DNA from: an uncultured Ligilactobacillus sp.
Lineage (GTDB): Bacteria > Bacillota > Bacilli > Lactobacillales > Lactobacillaceae
Assembly: GCA_944326135.1 (NCBI GenBank)
Contig: CALVCU010000010.1
Location: forward strand, 22,982-86,981
Reading direction: 5' to 3'
DNA length: 64,000 nt
The position numbers were made by a program, and so were the translations under genes. Every line of letters starts with the position of its first letter. Position 1 is the stretch's first letter. Positions 8,956 through 18,256 of this stretch are shown in pieces. A model generated the notes under the pieces. That model was not told where the DNA came from. It searched no databases and saw only the letters and a list, made by a program, of their open reading frames with translations.

Positions 8956-9593
8956 TATCCATTTTCTCCATTTTCACTTAAATGATTATGCCAACATTGT
9001 TTAAATTTTAAATATAAACAACTTCCTAAATTATTTAATAATGCAAAAATCAATATATAAGTTTTATGAATTAATGGAACTAAAAGTAAAACTATGCTAA
9101 TAAATATCAAGCCAATACCTAAATGAAAAACACCAACTGCAAATGCACTTAATAGTGTACCGATTCCGGCATATACTAATATTCCGCCTAAAGCAATTGT
9201 AGCTGACATTCCAATAACAATAATAAAGCCAACTAAAAATGCTAATATACCAATTAATAAATAGCCCCATATCGCGAAAGTTCCTAACAAGTATGTCATT
9301 GGTGAACTACTAATTGCCATTAACATCATCATAAAAACATGCCAATTAGTAGCAATTTCATGCATCTCAATTCCGTTTCGCTTTTGACGTTTCCTTTCTC
9401 TCAAAGCTGCATCTGCTAAAATTTGATATCCAACTTGCTGAGCAGTTCCTAAAAAATGTTCTATTTCTGCTTCTGTGGATAAACCCGACCGAGTTATTAA
9501 GCGATTATATTTTGCAATAATTACTTTACGCTTTTTTTCTGGAATTTGTTTAATAACATTCTCTAAATCTACTAAATATTTTTCCTTGTCCAT
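8955..9593 (-). CDS. DUF1700 / HAAS-domain membrane protein
   Basis: Residues 1-70 form the small helical HAAS domain (MDKEKYLVDLENVIKQIPEK, then AEIEHFLGTAQQVGYQIL). Four to five membrane segments follow between about residues 88 and 195. These proteins usually sit beside a PadR-type repressor and a DUF4097 partner; here the DUF4097 gene follows with a one-base overlap, but no PadR gene is present. It is the first gene of the operon, so the promoter lies just upstream of 9593. Confidence 0.78.
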   Translation of the reverse strand: MDKEKYLVDLENVIKQIPEKKRKVIIAKYNRLITRSGLSTEAEIEHFLGTAQQVGYQILADAALRERKRQKRNGIEMHEIATNWHVFMMMLMAISSSPMTYLLGTFAIWGYLLIGILAFLVGFIIVIGMSATIALGGILVYAGIGTLLSAFAVGVFHLGIGLIFISIVLLLVPLIHKTYILIFALLNNLGSCLYLKFKQCWHNHLSENGENG

Positions 9594-9796
9594 AAAGTTA
9601 CCCCTTAATTTTCCCTGGTTTCATTATATTCTTGATAAAACTTAATGTAAATTAAAAATGTTAAATAAATTTAAGAATTTATTCGTTACTTGGAACCAGT
9701 TATTTCTGTAACTTTTAACAGCAATTACACATAATCTTCACAAGTATCTAATAACCTAATAACTATAGGGAGTAAGTAATAATTATTAGAATTGAG

Positions 9797-10051
9797 ATGC
9801 ATTTTATGCAAACAAATAACAAAAATTCGGCTGAAATTGTTTCAGCACAAATTATAAAAATTAAAAATAAACAGATTTATTTAAAAACAGAACAAGGCAA
9901 ATATATAAAGGTTGAATATCCTAAAAGCCAACAAAAAGAGCATACTTTTAAAATTTTCACTGAAATATTAAAAGACATTTGGAAACACCATCTATGGATC
10001 CCTGTAAACCAAAACACCAATCAATTGCTCAGATATGATTGGCTAAGTTAA
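9797..10051 (+). CDS. Hypothetical protein, 84 residues
   Basis: A short basic protein with a beta-strand-like N-terminal part (IIKIKNKQIYLKTEQGKYIK) and no membrane segment. I recognise no family. A second in-frame ATG lies at 9806. The nearest ribosome-site-like sequence (AGGGAG) is 25 bp upstream, so the start is poorly supported. A terminator follows the stop codon directly, which favours a real gene. Confidence 0.45.
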   Translation: MHFMQTNNKNSAEIVSAQIIKIKNKQIYLKTEQGKYIKVEYPKSQQKEHTFKIFTEILKDIWKHHLWIPVNQNTNQLLRYDWLS

Positions 10052-10059
10052 ATAAAAAA

Positions 10060-10085
10060 GACTATGATAATTTATCATCATAGTC
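10060..10085. terminator. Bidirectional intrinsic terminator
   Basis: GACTATGAT (10060-10068) pairs with ATCATAGTC (10077-10085), with A and T runs outside both arms. It separates two convergent genes. Confidence 0.88.
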
Positions 10086-10101
10086 TTTTTTATTTACCCA
10101 A

Positions 10102-10584
10102 TTAAATTAATTTGTTTCTTTCATTCATTTCGTCAACTTCTGCATTTAATTCATTTAATTTTTGAGTAATATTTTTTAATAATTTAACACTAGTTTGGTA
10201 TTCTTCTGAATCCATATCAATTAAACGAAATGTATACGAAACAGCAAACTTAACGTCTTTTTCCTTTTCTTCAGCCTTATCAGTCAATTCCAAGTATACA
10301 CGTCTGCCATCTATTCCTGAACGCGTCCGTGTTATCCAACCATTTTTTTCTAATCGTTTTAGCAATGGGGTCAATGTTCCTGTATCTAAATTCAAACGGT
10401 CACCAATTTCTTTTATCATCATTGGTTTACGTTCTTCCCATAACACAAGTAACGTAATGTACTGTGAATATGTTAAATCAAATTTTTTCAAAGCCTCACT
10501 GTAAAAATGGTGATAACTCTTTTGTGCAGAGTAAATTGCAAAGCACAATTCATCTTCAAGATGATATGGTCTATGTTCAAGCAT
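10102..10584 (-). CDS. MarR family regulator, OhrR-like
   Basis: This 160-residue winged-helix repressor matches the OhrR branch: LCFAIYSAQ near the N-terminus holds the conserved peroxide-sensing Cys, YSQYITLLVLWEE and LDTGTLTPLLKRLEKNGW form the DNA-binding region, and RTRSGIDGRR the wing. OhrR proteins sense organic hydroperoxides and repress an ohr peroxidase, but no ohr gene lies nearby. I place the start at 10584, where GGGAGGA sits six bases before the ATG. A longer frame reaches 10614. Confidence 0.8.
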   Translation of the reverse strand: MLEHRPYHLEDELCFAIYSAQKSYHHFYSEALKKFDLTYSQYITLLVLWEERKPMMIKEIGDRLNLDTGTLTPLLKRLEKNGWITRTRSGIDGRRVYLELTDKAEEKEKDVKFAVSYTFRLIDMDSEEYQTSVKLLKNITQKLNELNAEVDEMNERNKLI

Positions 10585-10648
10585 GTCTAATCCTCCCGAT
10601 TTGGATTTCTCCAAACCAATATTTTCTTAAAATTATTTTAACATAAAT

Positions 10649-11395
10649 TTAATGAAATTTGGGAGCGATTATTACATAACGGTATGGATCATTTCCATGT
10701 GACTTAGCTTTAATTTGATGATTATTAGCTAAAGTCTTATGCACCACTTTGCGCTCTAGAGCAGGCATTGGGCCTAATTTAAATGCTCGTTTTTCAGCTA
10801 CTGCTCGTTGTGCCAATTCTTTTGAAATTTTTTGTAATTCTTCACGTCGTTTTTCACGATAATCGTCTACACCTAAAATTACACGATAATGTTGTTTGAT
10901 TAACTTATCGAGATATGCTTGTGCAAGAATTTGTAATGCATTAATTGTTTTTCCATGTTTTCCAATTAATAAGCCTTGTTGATCAGTTTCAAAATCAAAA
11001 TAGACACATTTACGACTAATTGTCACTGAAATTTCTGCATCAATTCCCAATTGATCGATAATATCACTTAAATAATTACCCGCTGCATGAAAAGCATCTT
11101 CTAAATCTTCATCATCATTTTGCACTGCAACTACTTCACTTTTTGTCTCAGTAGTTGTTTGTTCAGCTGCTTTTAAATCATCTGTAATCTCTGTTTCAAT
11201 TTTATTAGAATATTTATCATCAATTTCTTTTGAGGCTAATGCATTAATCTCAACCACTGCTGGTTTTTTGCCAATACCCAAAAATCCTTTTCTTCCTTGA
11301 CTAATTATTTTTACTTCAGCTTGATCTCTGCCCACTTTTAAATCAGCTAATCCTTTACTGATTGCTAAGTTTACAGTATCGGCACTATATTTCAT
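10649..11395 (-). CDS. jag: RNA-binding protein Jag (KhpB/EloR)
   Basis: The 248-residue protein has a Jag_N domain with the GRKGFLGIGKKPAVVEI motif (residues 35-51). A variable acidic linker follows, then a KH domain with GLLIGKHGKTINALQ near residue 150 and a C-terminal R3H domain with RAVAEKRAFKLGPMPALERKV. KhpB works with KhpA in cell-elongation and division control. The start at 11395 has a GGAGG site. In most Firmicutes jag follows yidC and rnpA; here neither is upstream. Confidence 0.92.
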   Translation of the reverse strand: MKYSADTVNLAISKGLADLKVGRDQAEVKIISQGRKGFLGIGKKPAVVEINALASKEIDDKYSNKIETEITDDLKAAEQTTTETKSEVVAVQNDDEDLEDAFHAAGNYLSDIIDQLGIDAEISVTISRKCVYFDFETDQQGLLIGKHGKTINALQILAQAYLDKLIKQHYRVILGVDDYREKRREELQKISKELAQRAVAEKRAFKLGPMPALERKVVHKTLANNHQIKAKSHGNDPYRYVIIAPKFH

Positions 11396-11505
11396 GGTTA
11401 TTCCCTCCATGGTTATCTTTTTGTAACTCTAGCAATTATAACTCATTAAGTCCTGAAAAATAAAGTGCGAAATATAAAACTATACATAATACAATTAAAT
11501 GCAAA

Positions 11506-11533
11506 TAAAAAAGGCATGAATTTAATCATGACC
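11506..11533 (-). terminator. Intrinsic terminator after the micro-ORF
   Basis: On the minus strand GGTCATGA and TCATGCC pair around a short loop, followed by TTTTTTATTTG. It ends whatever transcript comes from the 11547-11660 region. Confidence 0.65.
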
Positions 11534-11546
11534 TCCATTACTTATG

Positions 11547-11660
11547 CTATTTTTCAGTCAGTTCCAAAAGCATATCAATTGCTTCTTGATAACTTGATTG
11601 TGTTTCGTGCATAACTTCTTTAATCAAATCTTCCGTTGACATCTTTGATGAAATCGTCAC
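11547..11660 (-). CDS. Possible SOS-controlled small protein (31-37 residues)
   Basis: A short frame runs from a GTG at 11660 (37 residues) or an ATG at 11642 (31 residues, beginning MSTEDLIKEVMHETQSS). The product would be one acidic amphipathic helix. It is bounded by a LexA-type palindrome 20 bp upstream and an intrinsic terminator 14 bp downstream, so a dedicated short transcript is likely. The ribosome site is weak (GGGGG eight bases before the GTG), so translation is uncertain. I recognise no family. Confidence 0.42.
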   Translation of the reverse strand: MTISSKMSTEDLIKEVMHETQSSYQEAIDMLLELTEK

Positions 11661-11679
11661 AAACAAAACCCCCAACTAT

Positions 11680-11693
11680 CGAACAGCCGTTCA
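11680..11693. promoter_or_regulatory. Candidate LexA (DinR) box
   Basis: CGAACAGCCGTTCA matches the Firmicute SOS box pattern of GAAC, four bases, GTTC, with one internal departure from the CGAACRNRYGTTYC consensus. It sits just upstream of the micro-ORF at 11547-11660, where a repressor would block its transcription. Confidence 0.5.
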
Positions 11694-12016
11694 CATTTAT
11701 TATTTACTTGATATATTCTAGCGCTGAATTTTATAAAAAAAAAGTGCAAAATTATTTAAAAAATTTTACTTGACATAACAAACTTTATATTTCCGGGTTT
11801 TTCCTACTCAAAAAATTTTTTTCTAAGATTTTTTCTAATTTTTTTAATTATACCAACATAAATTAATATTAAATGCCTACAATATGCATATTGTAGGCAA
11901 AAAAAGATAAATAAAATTATATAATAAAAGACAATAATATCTAGAAATTACGTACATTTCCGCTAAAATCTATTTTTTATCATAACAAAAATATTATTAT
12001 TGTGATAATTTTAAAA
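11694..12016. other. AT-rich spacer between the micro-ORF and dnaB, with a 26-bp perfect palindrome
   Basis: The spacer has no coding frame. A perfect 26-bp palindrome occupies 11874-11899 (arms TGCCTACAATATG and CATATTGTAGGCA). It could act as a dnaB terminator, although the tail after it on the minus strand is only moderately T-rich. A TTGCAC -35-like element for the micro-ORF lies near 11747-11752. Confidence 0.45.
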
Positions 12017-13399
12017 TTAATTATTTTCAGAAATTGGTGACAAGTTAGCAAATTTATTATATGATTTGATAAATAATAATTTAACCGTTCCACGAGAACC
12101 TGCCCGGTTCTTTTCAATAATTAATTCAACTTCCCCAGCATCAGTGTCATTTGGTTCTTCTTGATTATTTTCATCATCATCGCCTGAATCACGTTCGTAA
12201 TAGTCATCACGATATAAGAATGCAACAATATCGGCATCCTGTTCAATTGATCCAGATTCACGAATATCAGACAACACTGGTCGCTTATCTTGACGCTGTT
12301 CTACTCCACGAGATAATTGAGATAAAGCAATAATTGGCACTTTTAGTTCCTTTGCTAATTTTTTTAATTGCCGTGAAATTTCTGACACTTCTTGTTGTCG
12401 ACTTTCCTTATTTGAACCCTCAATCAATTGCAAATAATCGACAACGATTAGTCCTAAACCACCTTGTTCTTTTGCTAATCGACGACACTTAGCTCTAATT
12501 TCTGACATTTTAATTCCTGGGGTATCATCAATAAAAATATTAGTTCCTGATAATGTCCCCATCGCAACCGTTAATGCATTCCATTCTTGATCATCTAGTT
12601 GACCATTTCGCAAGTGGTTTGCATTAATACCACCCTCAGCACAAATCATTCGATTAACAAGTGATTCTGCACTCATTTCTAAAGAGAAAATCGCAATATT
12701 TGCGTCTGTAGCTTTCCCTACATTTTGTGCAATATTCAATGCAAAAGCAGTTTTACCAACAGCCGGACGAGCAGCTAAAATAATTAAATTATCTGGCTGT
12801 AAGCCTGATGTCATTTCATCAAAATCATGATACCCTGTTGGTAATCCCGTGATTTCTTCTTTTTGTTGTGATAGTTCTTGAACATCTATCATCGTTTGGT
12901 CTAGAACCTGACTAATTGACTTAAAGCCTGCACTATTTTTATTTTCTGCCACATCCATGATTTGACGTTCAGCACTATCTAAAATTTCTGTAACATCATC
13001 ATCTTCATTTTGTGCTAAATTGATAATATTTTGTGATGCACTAATCAATCGTCTTAAAAGTGCCTTGCTTTGAACAATTTTTGCATATTCACGAATATGA
13101 CTACTTGATGGAATATTATTCATCAATTCACTTAAATATACTGGTCCCCCAGCATCTTCTAATTGATTAGAACGTTGTAATTCATCTGCAACTGTTACCG
13201 GATCAATTTTATCTCCACGATCATCAACCGCCATCATCGCTTTAAAGATTACTTGATTTGCACGATTATAAAAATCTTCTGGCATTAAAAATTCAACTGC
13301 ATCTGCAAGGGTATTACCATCTAAAAAAATCGATCCTAAAACTGTTTGTTCGGCACGCGCATCATGCGGCATAACATTTTCTATTCCATTATTATCCAC
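12017..13399 (-). CDS. dnaB: Replicative DNA helicase DnaB
   Basis: This 460-residue hexameric helicase unwinds DNA at the replication fork. The N-terminal domain (MPHDARAEQTVLGSIFLD, residues 10-27) precedes the RecA-like ATPase domain with Walker A AARPAVGKTAFALN, Walker B LGLIVVDYLQL and the arginine-finger region. Length is normal. The start codon is GTG at 13399, preceded by AAAGGAT. It follows gdpP and rplI on the same strand, a conserved order near the chromosome origin in this group. Confidence 0.97.
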   Translation of the reverse strand: MDNNGIENVMPHDARAEQTVLGSIFLDGNTLADAVEFLMPEDFYNRANQVIFKAMMAVDDRGDKIDPVTVADELQRSNQLEDAGGPVYLSELMNNIPSSSHIREYAKIVQSKALLRRLISASQNIINLAQNEDDDVTEILDSAERQIMDVAENKNSAGFKSISQVLDQTMIDVQELSQQKEEITGLPTGYHDFDEMTSGLQPDNLIILAARPAVGKTAFALNIAQNVGKATDANIAIFSLEMSAESLVNRMICAEGGINANHLRNGQLDDQEWNALTVAMGTLSGTNIFIDDTPGIKMSEIRAKCRRLAKEQGGLGLIVVDYLQLIEGSNKESRQQEVSEISRQLKKLAKELKVPIIALSQLSRGVEQRQDKRPVLSDIRESGSIEQDADIVAFLYRDDYYERDSGDDDENNQEEPNDTDAGEVELIIEKNRAGSRGTVKLLFIKSYNKFANLSPISENN

Positions 13400-13400
13400 A
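13392..13400. promoter_or_regulatory. DnaA-box sequence over the dnaB start codon
   Basis: TTATCCACA is a perfect match to the DnaA box and overlaps the GTG start of dnaB. A single 9-mer can occur by chance in AT-rich DNA, so function is only a possibility. Confidence 0.25.
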
Positions 13401-13542
13401 AGCTTATCCTTTCATATCATAGAAAAAATATGACAAATTAAATCAGTATGAAACATGTTACACCATAAAGTCCATCATTTATATTCATTAATTCTGATTT
13501 AAATCGTCATATTCTTGAATTGCCACCCTGACTAATTAATAA

Positions 13543-13992
13543 TTATTTTTCTGAAATATGTACTCTGATTGTCGCAGTTACCTCATTGTGGAGTTTCACT
13601 GGAACATTTACATATCCCATTGAACGAATTGGTTGAGGTAAATCCATTTTACGCTTATCGATTTTAATATCATATTGTTTTTGTAATCCTTGTGAAATTT
13701 GTTTTGAAGTTACTGAACCAAATAAGCGACCATCTTCGCCTGCTTTAGCTTTTAATTCAACAACATATTTTCCAGATTCTAATTTTTGCTTTAATTCCTT
13801 TGCTTCTGCTAAAATTTCAGCTTCCTTTTTAGCTTCAGCTTTTTGTTGAGCTCTTAATTGACTCATTGCTGTTGCATCTGCTTGCTTTGCTTTACCACTT
13901 TTAATTAAAAAATTAGCATATCCTGCAGCCATTTCTTTAACTTCGCCACGTTTACCTTTTCCTCTTACATCTTGTGTAAAAATAATCTTCAT
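13543..13992 (-). CDS. rplI: 50S ribosomal protein L9
   Basis: The 149-residue protein begins [20 protein letters not shown], the standard L9 N-terminus, with the long connecting helix around residues 40-75 and the C-terminal domain after it. The start at 13992 has GGAGGATT directly upstream; a longer open frame to 14034 overlaps gdpP and is not needed. It lies 10 bp after gdpP. Confidence 0.97.
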   Translation of the reverse strand: MKIIFTQDVRGKGKRGEVKEMAAGYANFLIKSGKAKQADATAMSQLRAQQKAEAKKEAEILAEAKELKQKLESGKYVVELKAKAGEDGRLFGSVTSKQISQGLQKQYDIKIDKRKMDLPQPIRSMGYVNVPVKLHNEVTATIRVHISEK

Positions 13993-14002
13993 TTTAATCC
14001 TC

Positions 14003-16027
14003 CTAATCTTCTGTTGCATCTTGAGGTTCATCATCAGCTTTTAATATTGCTAATAAACGTTCTCTAGCTTCGGCAACCGTTATATCTTTAATCTGAGTAG
14101 CAGCATTAGCTAAATGTCCGCCACCACCCATTTTTTCCATTATAATTTGAACATTAATTGAATTATCACTCCGTGCAGAAATTCCAACGGTTTCATCATC
14201 ACGGCGCGTAATTGCAAATGTAGCTTGTATTCCGCTAACTTGTAATAATGAATCAGCTGCCTGAGCTGCAATCACTGAATCATAGATTTTTTTATCCTCA
14301 CCGGTACACAAGGCAATGTTGCCAATAAATTCTGTCCGATCAATTAAGTGATTACGTTGCATATAGCTACTTTCACTTTCTTTCATTAAATGACGAGCCA
14401 TCTTTAGATCAGCTCCCATTGATCGTAAATAACTAGCAGCATCAAATGTTCTTGTCCCTGTTCCTTGAGAGAATGACTGAGTATCAACAATGATCCCTGT
14501 TAACATTGCTGTTGCTTCCAACGAATTAATTGGTTCACTATCACGTGATTGATATTCAAACATTTCTGAAATCAATTCACATGTTGAACTTGCATATGGT
14601 TCAATATAAACCAAAATTGGATTTTCTGGAAATTCTTCTCCACGCCGGTGGTGATCAATAATAACACATCGATTAGCCAATTTTTCATAAAGATCATGGC
14701 TAATTGAAATTGATGGCTTAGAATGATCTGCTAATACTAATAAACTATTAGCTGTTATTTTTTCTAATGCCTCAGTTGGAGAAATGATACTATCCTTAAT
14801 TTCAGGATATTTATCTAATTCATCTAAGAGTCGTTTAACATCAGAATGAATATGTTCTTTATTCAAAACAATCCAACATCTTTTGCCATTCATTGATGCA
14901 ATTCGGCGAATTCCTAAACAGGCTCCAATTGCATCCATATCTGGACGCTTATGTCCCATAACAAAAACTTGATCTGATTGCTTTAACAATTCACTTAAAG
15001 CTTGAGAAATTACTCGAGCACGTACACGAGTACGTTTAGCCATCGGATTAGTATTACCACCGTAAAAACGTGCTTGTCCCTTTACTTCACGTACAACAAC
15101 TTGATCACCACCACGTCCTAGTGCTAAATCAAGGTTAGATTGTGATAGTTCTGTTAATTCATTTAAATCATCTTCACCGTATGCAATCCCAATACTTAAA
15201 GTAATTGGCGAATTGCTTTTAACTGTGCGTTCACGAATACGATCTAAAATTTCAAACTTATGTTGTTCAAGCTTAGCTAATGTTCCTGTATAGCCAATCA
15301 TAATATAATGATCTTCATCAACACGTTTTAAAAACATTCCAAATTCTTTAGCCCAGTCTGATAAAGCACTTGTCACAAAATTACTTAAGTTTGAAATATC
15401 TTTATCATTCATTGCTTTTGAAACTTCATCATAGTTATCTAAAAAGATTTGCCCAATCATAACGTGTGAATTATCATATTTTTCTTGGATTTCAGCATAA
15501 TGAGTTACATCCATCATATATGCCACACCAATATCATCTTGAATCATTAAATCAAATACATGATTGTTCCATTTTACTTGTTGACTTTTTTTATCACTTT
15601 GATGATTTTTAAAAATTTCCATTAATGTAGGATCAATATCATTTATTTTTTTCCCTAAAATATCTTCTTTTCCAAAATATCTTTGCATATAAGGATTGAT
15701 CCATTCAACTTCATAATCATCATTAAAAAAGATTGTCCCAATCGGCATTCTAATCAAACTGTCTTGTCTGCCTCGTTTTAACCGATACGATAAATCAGAA
15801 ATATATTCACTGGTTTCTTCTTTTAAGTGTTTTAGCATAGTATAACCAATAACGGTGATTATAATCACTAAAATTAAAACAAAAACACCTGTCAATGGAC
15901 TCACAAAAAATGCAAGGCCATCGCTTATGATTGCTAATCCTAGCATAAAAAGCGCAATTATACGCATTCGATTATCTTTCATAAACTCAGGAAGACGCCA
16001 GAATTTTTTTGATGTTCTTTTTTCCAT
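14003..16027 (-). CDS. gdpP: Cyclic-di-AMP phosphodiesterase GdpP
   Basis: The 674-residue membrane enzyme hydrolyses c-di-AMP, setting its level for potassium and cell-wall control. Two N-terminal membrane segments (about residues 20-60) lead to a PAS-like domain, a degenerate GGDEF domain ([10 protein letters not shown]...[10 protein letters not shown]) and a DHH/DHHA1 catalytic module. In that module [20 protein letters not shown] and [10 protein letters not shown] are visible. I start at 16027, where GAGGG lies five bases upstream; a longer frame reaches 16171 but runs through a terminator. It heads the gdpP-rplI-dnaB group. Confidence 0.96.
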   Translation of the reverse strand: MEKRTSKKFWRLPEFMKDNRMRIIALFMLGLAIISDGLAFFVSPLTGVFVLILVIIITVIGYTMLKHLKEETSEYISDLSYRLKRGRQDSLIRMPIGTIFFNDDYEVEWINPYMQRYFGKEDILGKKINDIDPTLMEIFKNHQSDKKSQQVKWNNHVFDLMIQDDIGVAYMMDVTHYAEIQEKYDNSHVMIGQIFLDNYDEVSKAMNDKDISNLSNFVTSALSDWAKEFGMFLKRVDEDHYIMIGYTGTLAKLEQHKFEILDRIRERTVKSNSPITLSIGIAYGEDDLNELTELSQSNLDLALGRGGDQVVVREVKGQARFYGGNTNPMAKRTRVRARVISQALSELLKQSDQVFVMGHKRPDMDAIGACLGIRRIASMNGKRCWIVLNKEHIHSDVKRLLDELDKYPEIKDSIISPTEALEKITANSLLVLADHSKPSISISHDLYEKLANRCVIIDHHRRGEEFPENPILVYIEPYASSTCELISEMFEYQSRDSEPINSLEATAMLTGIIVDTQSFSQGTGTRTFDAASYLRSMGADLKMARHLMKESESSYMQRNHLIDRTEFIGNIALCTGEDKKIYDSVIAAQAADSLLQVSGIQATFAITRRDDETVGISARSDNSINVQIIMEKMGGGGHLANAATQIKDITVAEARERLLAILKADDEPQDATED

Positions 16028-16105
16028 AGTTTCCCTCATTTTATTAAATATATCCTTATATATTTTACCACATAATTCAATTCGATAATTTAACTCAGAT
16101 AATAC

Positions 16106-16133
16106 AAGAAAAAGCCCCGGAAAACCGAAGCTT
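16106..16133 (-). terminator. Terminator of pnuC
   Basis: On the minus strand AAGCTTCGG pairs with CCGGGGCTT (two wobble pairs) around TTTT, followed by a T-rich tail. It lies about 80 bp after the pnuC stop. Confidence 0.75.
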
Positions 16134-16214
16134 TTTTCTTGGTTATGAGTTTGATTGTACTTAGTATACAATTCTTGTCAGCATTTGTCATTGGATTTAA
16201 TAAATTTTTTGTTT

Positions 16215-16979
16215 TTATTTTCCTGTTTCTGAACGGAACCAACCTTTTCTACTAAAGAATGCATACATATCATTTAAGAAGAAGATTGAATAACTAAAGA
16301 TCAAAGCAAAGTTTCCGGCTCCTTCTAACATTGTTTGTACCCATAATGCAATGGTCAAAACTGAAGCCAATGTCCATACAAAATATTGTTCACGTTTACG
16401 ATTTAATTCTAAAAGTGATCCTGTAACAGACATTGCTAAACTCATACTGTCTAAAAAGACGCGTGGGTCGTTTGTTAAACTGAAAATGTAATGTAATACT
16501 GCCCATGAAAGTAAGAAAAAGATTCCATACTTAATCCATTCAAGCCAGCTTTCAAATTTTTCAGCCTTAATATCATCATTCCATTTTGGATCCAAAATAC
16601 AAAAAATATCTAAGAATAAAATATAGCCAATTTGTTCCCATGCATTTGCATAGTTATGTGCAATAAATGCTGTAGTAGCAATACATAAAGCACTAATTAA
16701 TCCAGCCCATCCTTGAATTCCAGAACGGTTAGAGATACCAATTACACATGCTACTGATAAATTTCCACCAATAAATGCAATAATTGATGTGAATGGATGA
16801 CTAGCGAATGATTGCACTAATGAAATAATTTGTAAAATAAAGTTAAATGCTAATAATCCATAACTGAATTTACCCCAGCCTTTGCATTGATCAATTAACC
16901 AATTAAAGTATCCTTTACGAAATACATTTTTTGAATATTGTGGTAAATGGGTCAATACATCCCGATAACGGTCAAACAT
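16215..16979 (-). CDS. pnuC: Nicotinamide riboside transporter PnuC
   Basis: The 254-residue protein has the seven or so membrane segments and Trp-rich loops of PnuC facilitators, including GISNRSGIQGWAGLISALCI and a cytoplasmic WNDDIKAEKFESW stretch. It takes up nicotinamide riboside for NAD synthesis, which matters in lactic acid bacteria lacking de novo NAD synthesis. It is a single gene with its own promoter and terminator. The promoter spacer carries a palindrome, so a dedicated repressor is likely. Confidence 0.9.
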   Translation of the reverse strand: MFDRYRDVLTHLPQYSKNVFRKGYFNWLIDQCKGWGKFSYGLLAFNFILQIISLVQSFASHPFTSIIAFIGGNLSVACVIGISNRSGIQGWAGLISALCIATTAFIAHNYANAWEQIGYILFLDIFCILDPKWNDDIKAEKFESWLEWIKYGIFFLLSWAVLHYIFSLTNDPRVFLDSMSLAMSVTGSLLELNRKREQYFVWTLASVLTIALWVQTMLEGAGNFALIFSYSIFFLNDMYAFFSRKGWFRSETGK

Positions 16980-17029
16980 ATACTAAAACTTCCTTCTAAA
17001 TTTTTTTGTTATTAAAAACAACATTTTTC

Positions 17030-17058
17030 ATTATACATACATATAGTATGTATATCAA
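17030..17058 (-). promoter_or_regulatory. pnuC promoter with an operator palindrome in the spacer
   Basis: On the minus strand the -35 box TTGATA (17053-17058) and the perfect -10 box TATAAT (17030-17035) are 17 bp apart. The spacer is filled by an 8-bp inverted repeat, ATACATAC (17033-17040) and GTATGTAT (17046-17053), so a protein bound there would exclude RNA polymerase. I cannot assign it to NiaR, NrtR or another NAD regulator. Confidence 0.65.
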
Positions 17059-17190
17059 TAACAAATTACAATATATTGTATTTTTCTGTCTTTTTTTGTT
17101 TTTTTTCGAATAAAGTTCATAAATAATTTGAATCATTATATTTAAAAAATGATAAAATTCGTATATAAGAAAATAGAAAGGAAGTTTGTT

Positions 17191-18222
17191 ATGAAAAAAA
17201 ACAAACTATTATTACTTTTAATAAGTACTTGCATGTTAATCACAACTATTAGCATGCTACCATCAACTAATCAAATGGTCTTTGCTGATGAAAGTACATC
17301 AGAAACATCAAGTTCAGAATCAAATAGTCATCAAACTTTAAATTCTGCATATGTTGTTTATGGTGCCGGAACTTCAAGCGAAGTACGCTCACAATTAGAT
17401 GATATTTTTGGCGTAGATTCCTCATTTAAAAAATTGACAGCTACTGCCGCAGATTATAACAAGTATATTGCTAATGGCAATTCTGGTACTACTAATGCCG
17501 CTATGATTAGTTCTGTTGCAATTGCACCAAGTGATCCTGGTTCTGGGGTAAAAGTTAATATTAAAAATTATGAAGGCGATAATAATATCACTGAAGTAAC
17601 AGCTCAACAATATGCTATGGTTGCCCAAATGGCTGGTGTTAAAGATGTCACTATTGTCGTTTGTGCTAACCGCCCTGTATCGGGAGAATCAGCTCTTACA
17701 GGAGTATATGAAGCCTTGGCTGAAGACGGAGTTCAACTAAACACTCAAAATACTTCAACAGCTAATGAAATGTTAACTGCTACTCAAAATGCTATTGATG
17801 ACAATAAAGATGATAAGAAGTATCCCGGAAAACTAATGGCTGCTATTGGAGAAGCTTCTAAAGAAATTTCTAAGCAAAAACAAAATGATAATGGACAAAA
17901 TCTAGCAACAAAACAAGATATTCAAGATATGCTTGATAAAGCTTTAGCTAAACAAGGCATCGAAAATAAAACTAGTGATGAACAAAAGAATAACATCGTA
18001 AATGCTTTGATTAATTTCCAAAATTCTCCAATTTCTGCCGATAAATCTTATACTAAAAACGTTAATAACACAATTGAAAATGTTAAAGATTCTACTGGTA
18101 ATTTAATGAATAAGGCTAAAGATTGGATGAATAGTAAAGAAGGACAAGCCGCTACTCAAAATGCCAAAAACTGGTTTGAACGTTTTGTTAACTGGGTTAA
18201 AAATCTTTTTGGTTGGAATTAA
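17191..18222 (+). CDS. Secreted DUF1002 protein
   Basis: The 343-residue protein starts at 17191 behind GAAAGGAAG. It has a Sec signal peptide (MKKNKLLLLLISTCMLITT, cleavage near VFADE at about 33), then a Ser-rich stretch and the DUF1002 domain from SAYVVYGAGTSSEVRSQLDD to about residue 215. A helical region follows, ending in an aromatic amphipathic tail (NWFERFVNWVKNLFGWN) that could bind membrane. DUF1002 proteins are extracellular in Firmicutes with no settled function. It is a single gene with a terminator. Confidence 0.85.
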   Translation: MKKNKLLLLLISTCMLITTISMLPSTNQMVFADESTSETSSSESNSHQTLNSAYVVYGAGTSSEVRSQLDDIFGVDSSFKKLTATAADYNKYIANGNSGTTNAAMISSVAIAPSDPGSGVKVNIKNYEGDNNITEVTAQQYAMVAQMAGVKDVTIVVCANRPVSGESALTGVYEALAEDGVQLNTQNTSTANEMLTATQNAIDDNKDDKKYPGKLMAAIGEASKEISKQKQNDNGQNLATKQDIQDMLDKALAKQGIENKTSDEQKNNIVNALINFQNSPISADKSYTKNVNNTIENVKDSTGNLMNKAKDWMNSKEGQAATQNAKNWFERFVNWVKNLFGWN

Positions 18223-18237
18223 TTATAATGCAAAAAA

Positions 18238-18256
18238 GCTTGGCGTTATGCCAAGC
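18238..18256 (+). terminator. Intrinsic terminator of the DUF1002 gene
   Basis: GCTTGGC (18238-18244) and GCCAAGC (18250-18256) flank GTTAT and are followed by CTTTTTTC. Confidence 0.92.

Noticed and set aside
11694..13400. A chromosomal replication origin near dnaB
   Set aside because: Only one DnaA box was found, with no cluster and no dnaA or dnaN gene; one 9-mer is not enough.
16980..17029. An NAD-II (pnuC motif) riboswitch
   Set aside because: The leader between the promoter and the pnuC start is about 50 bases of AT-rich sequence without a convincing pseudoknot.
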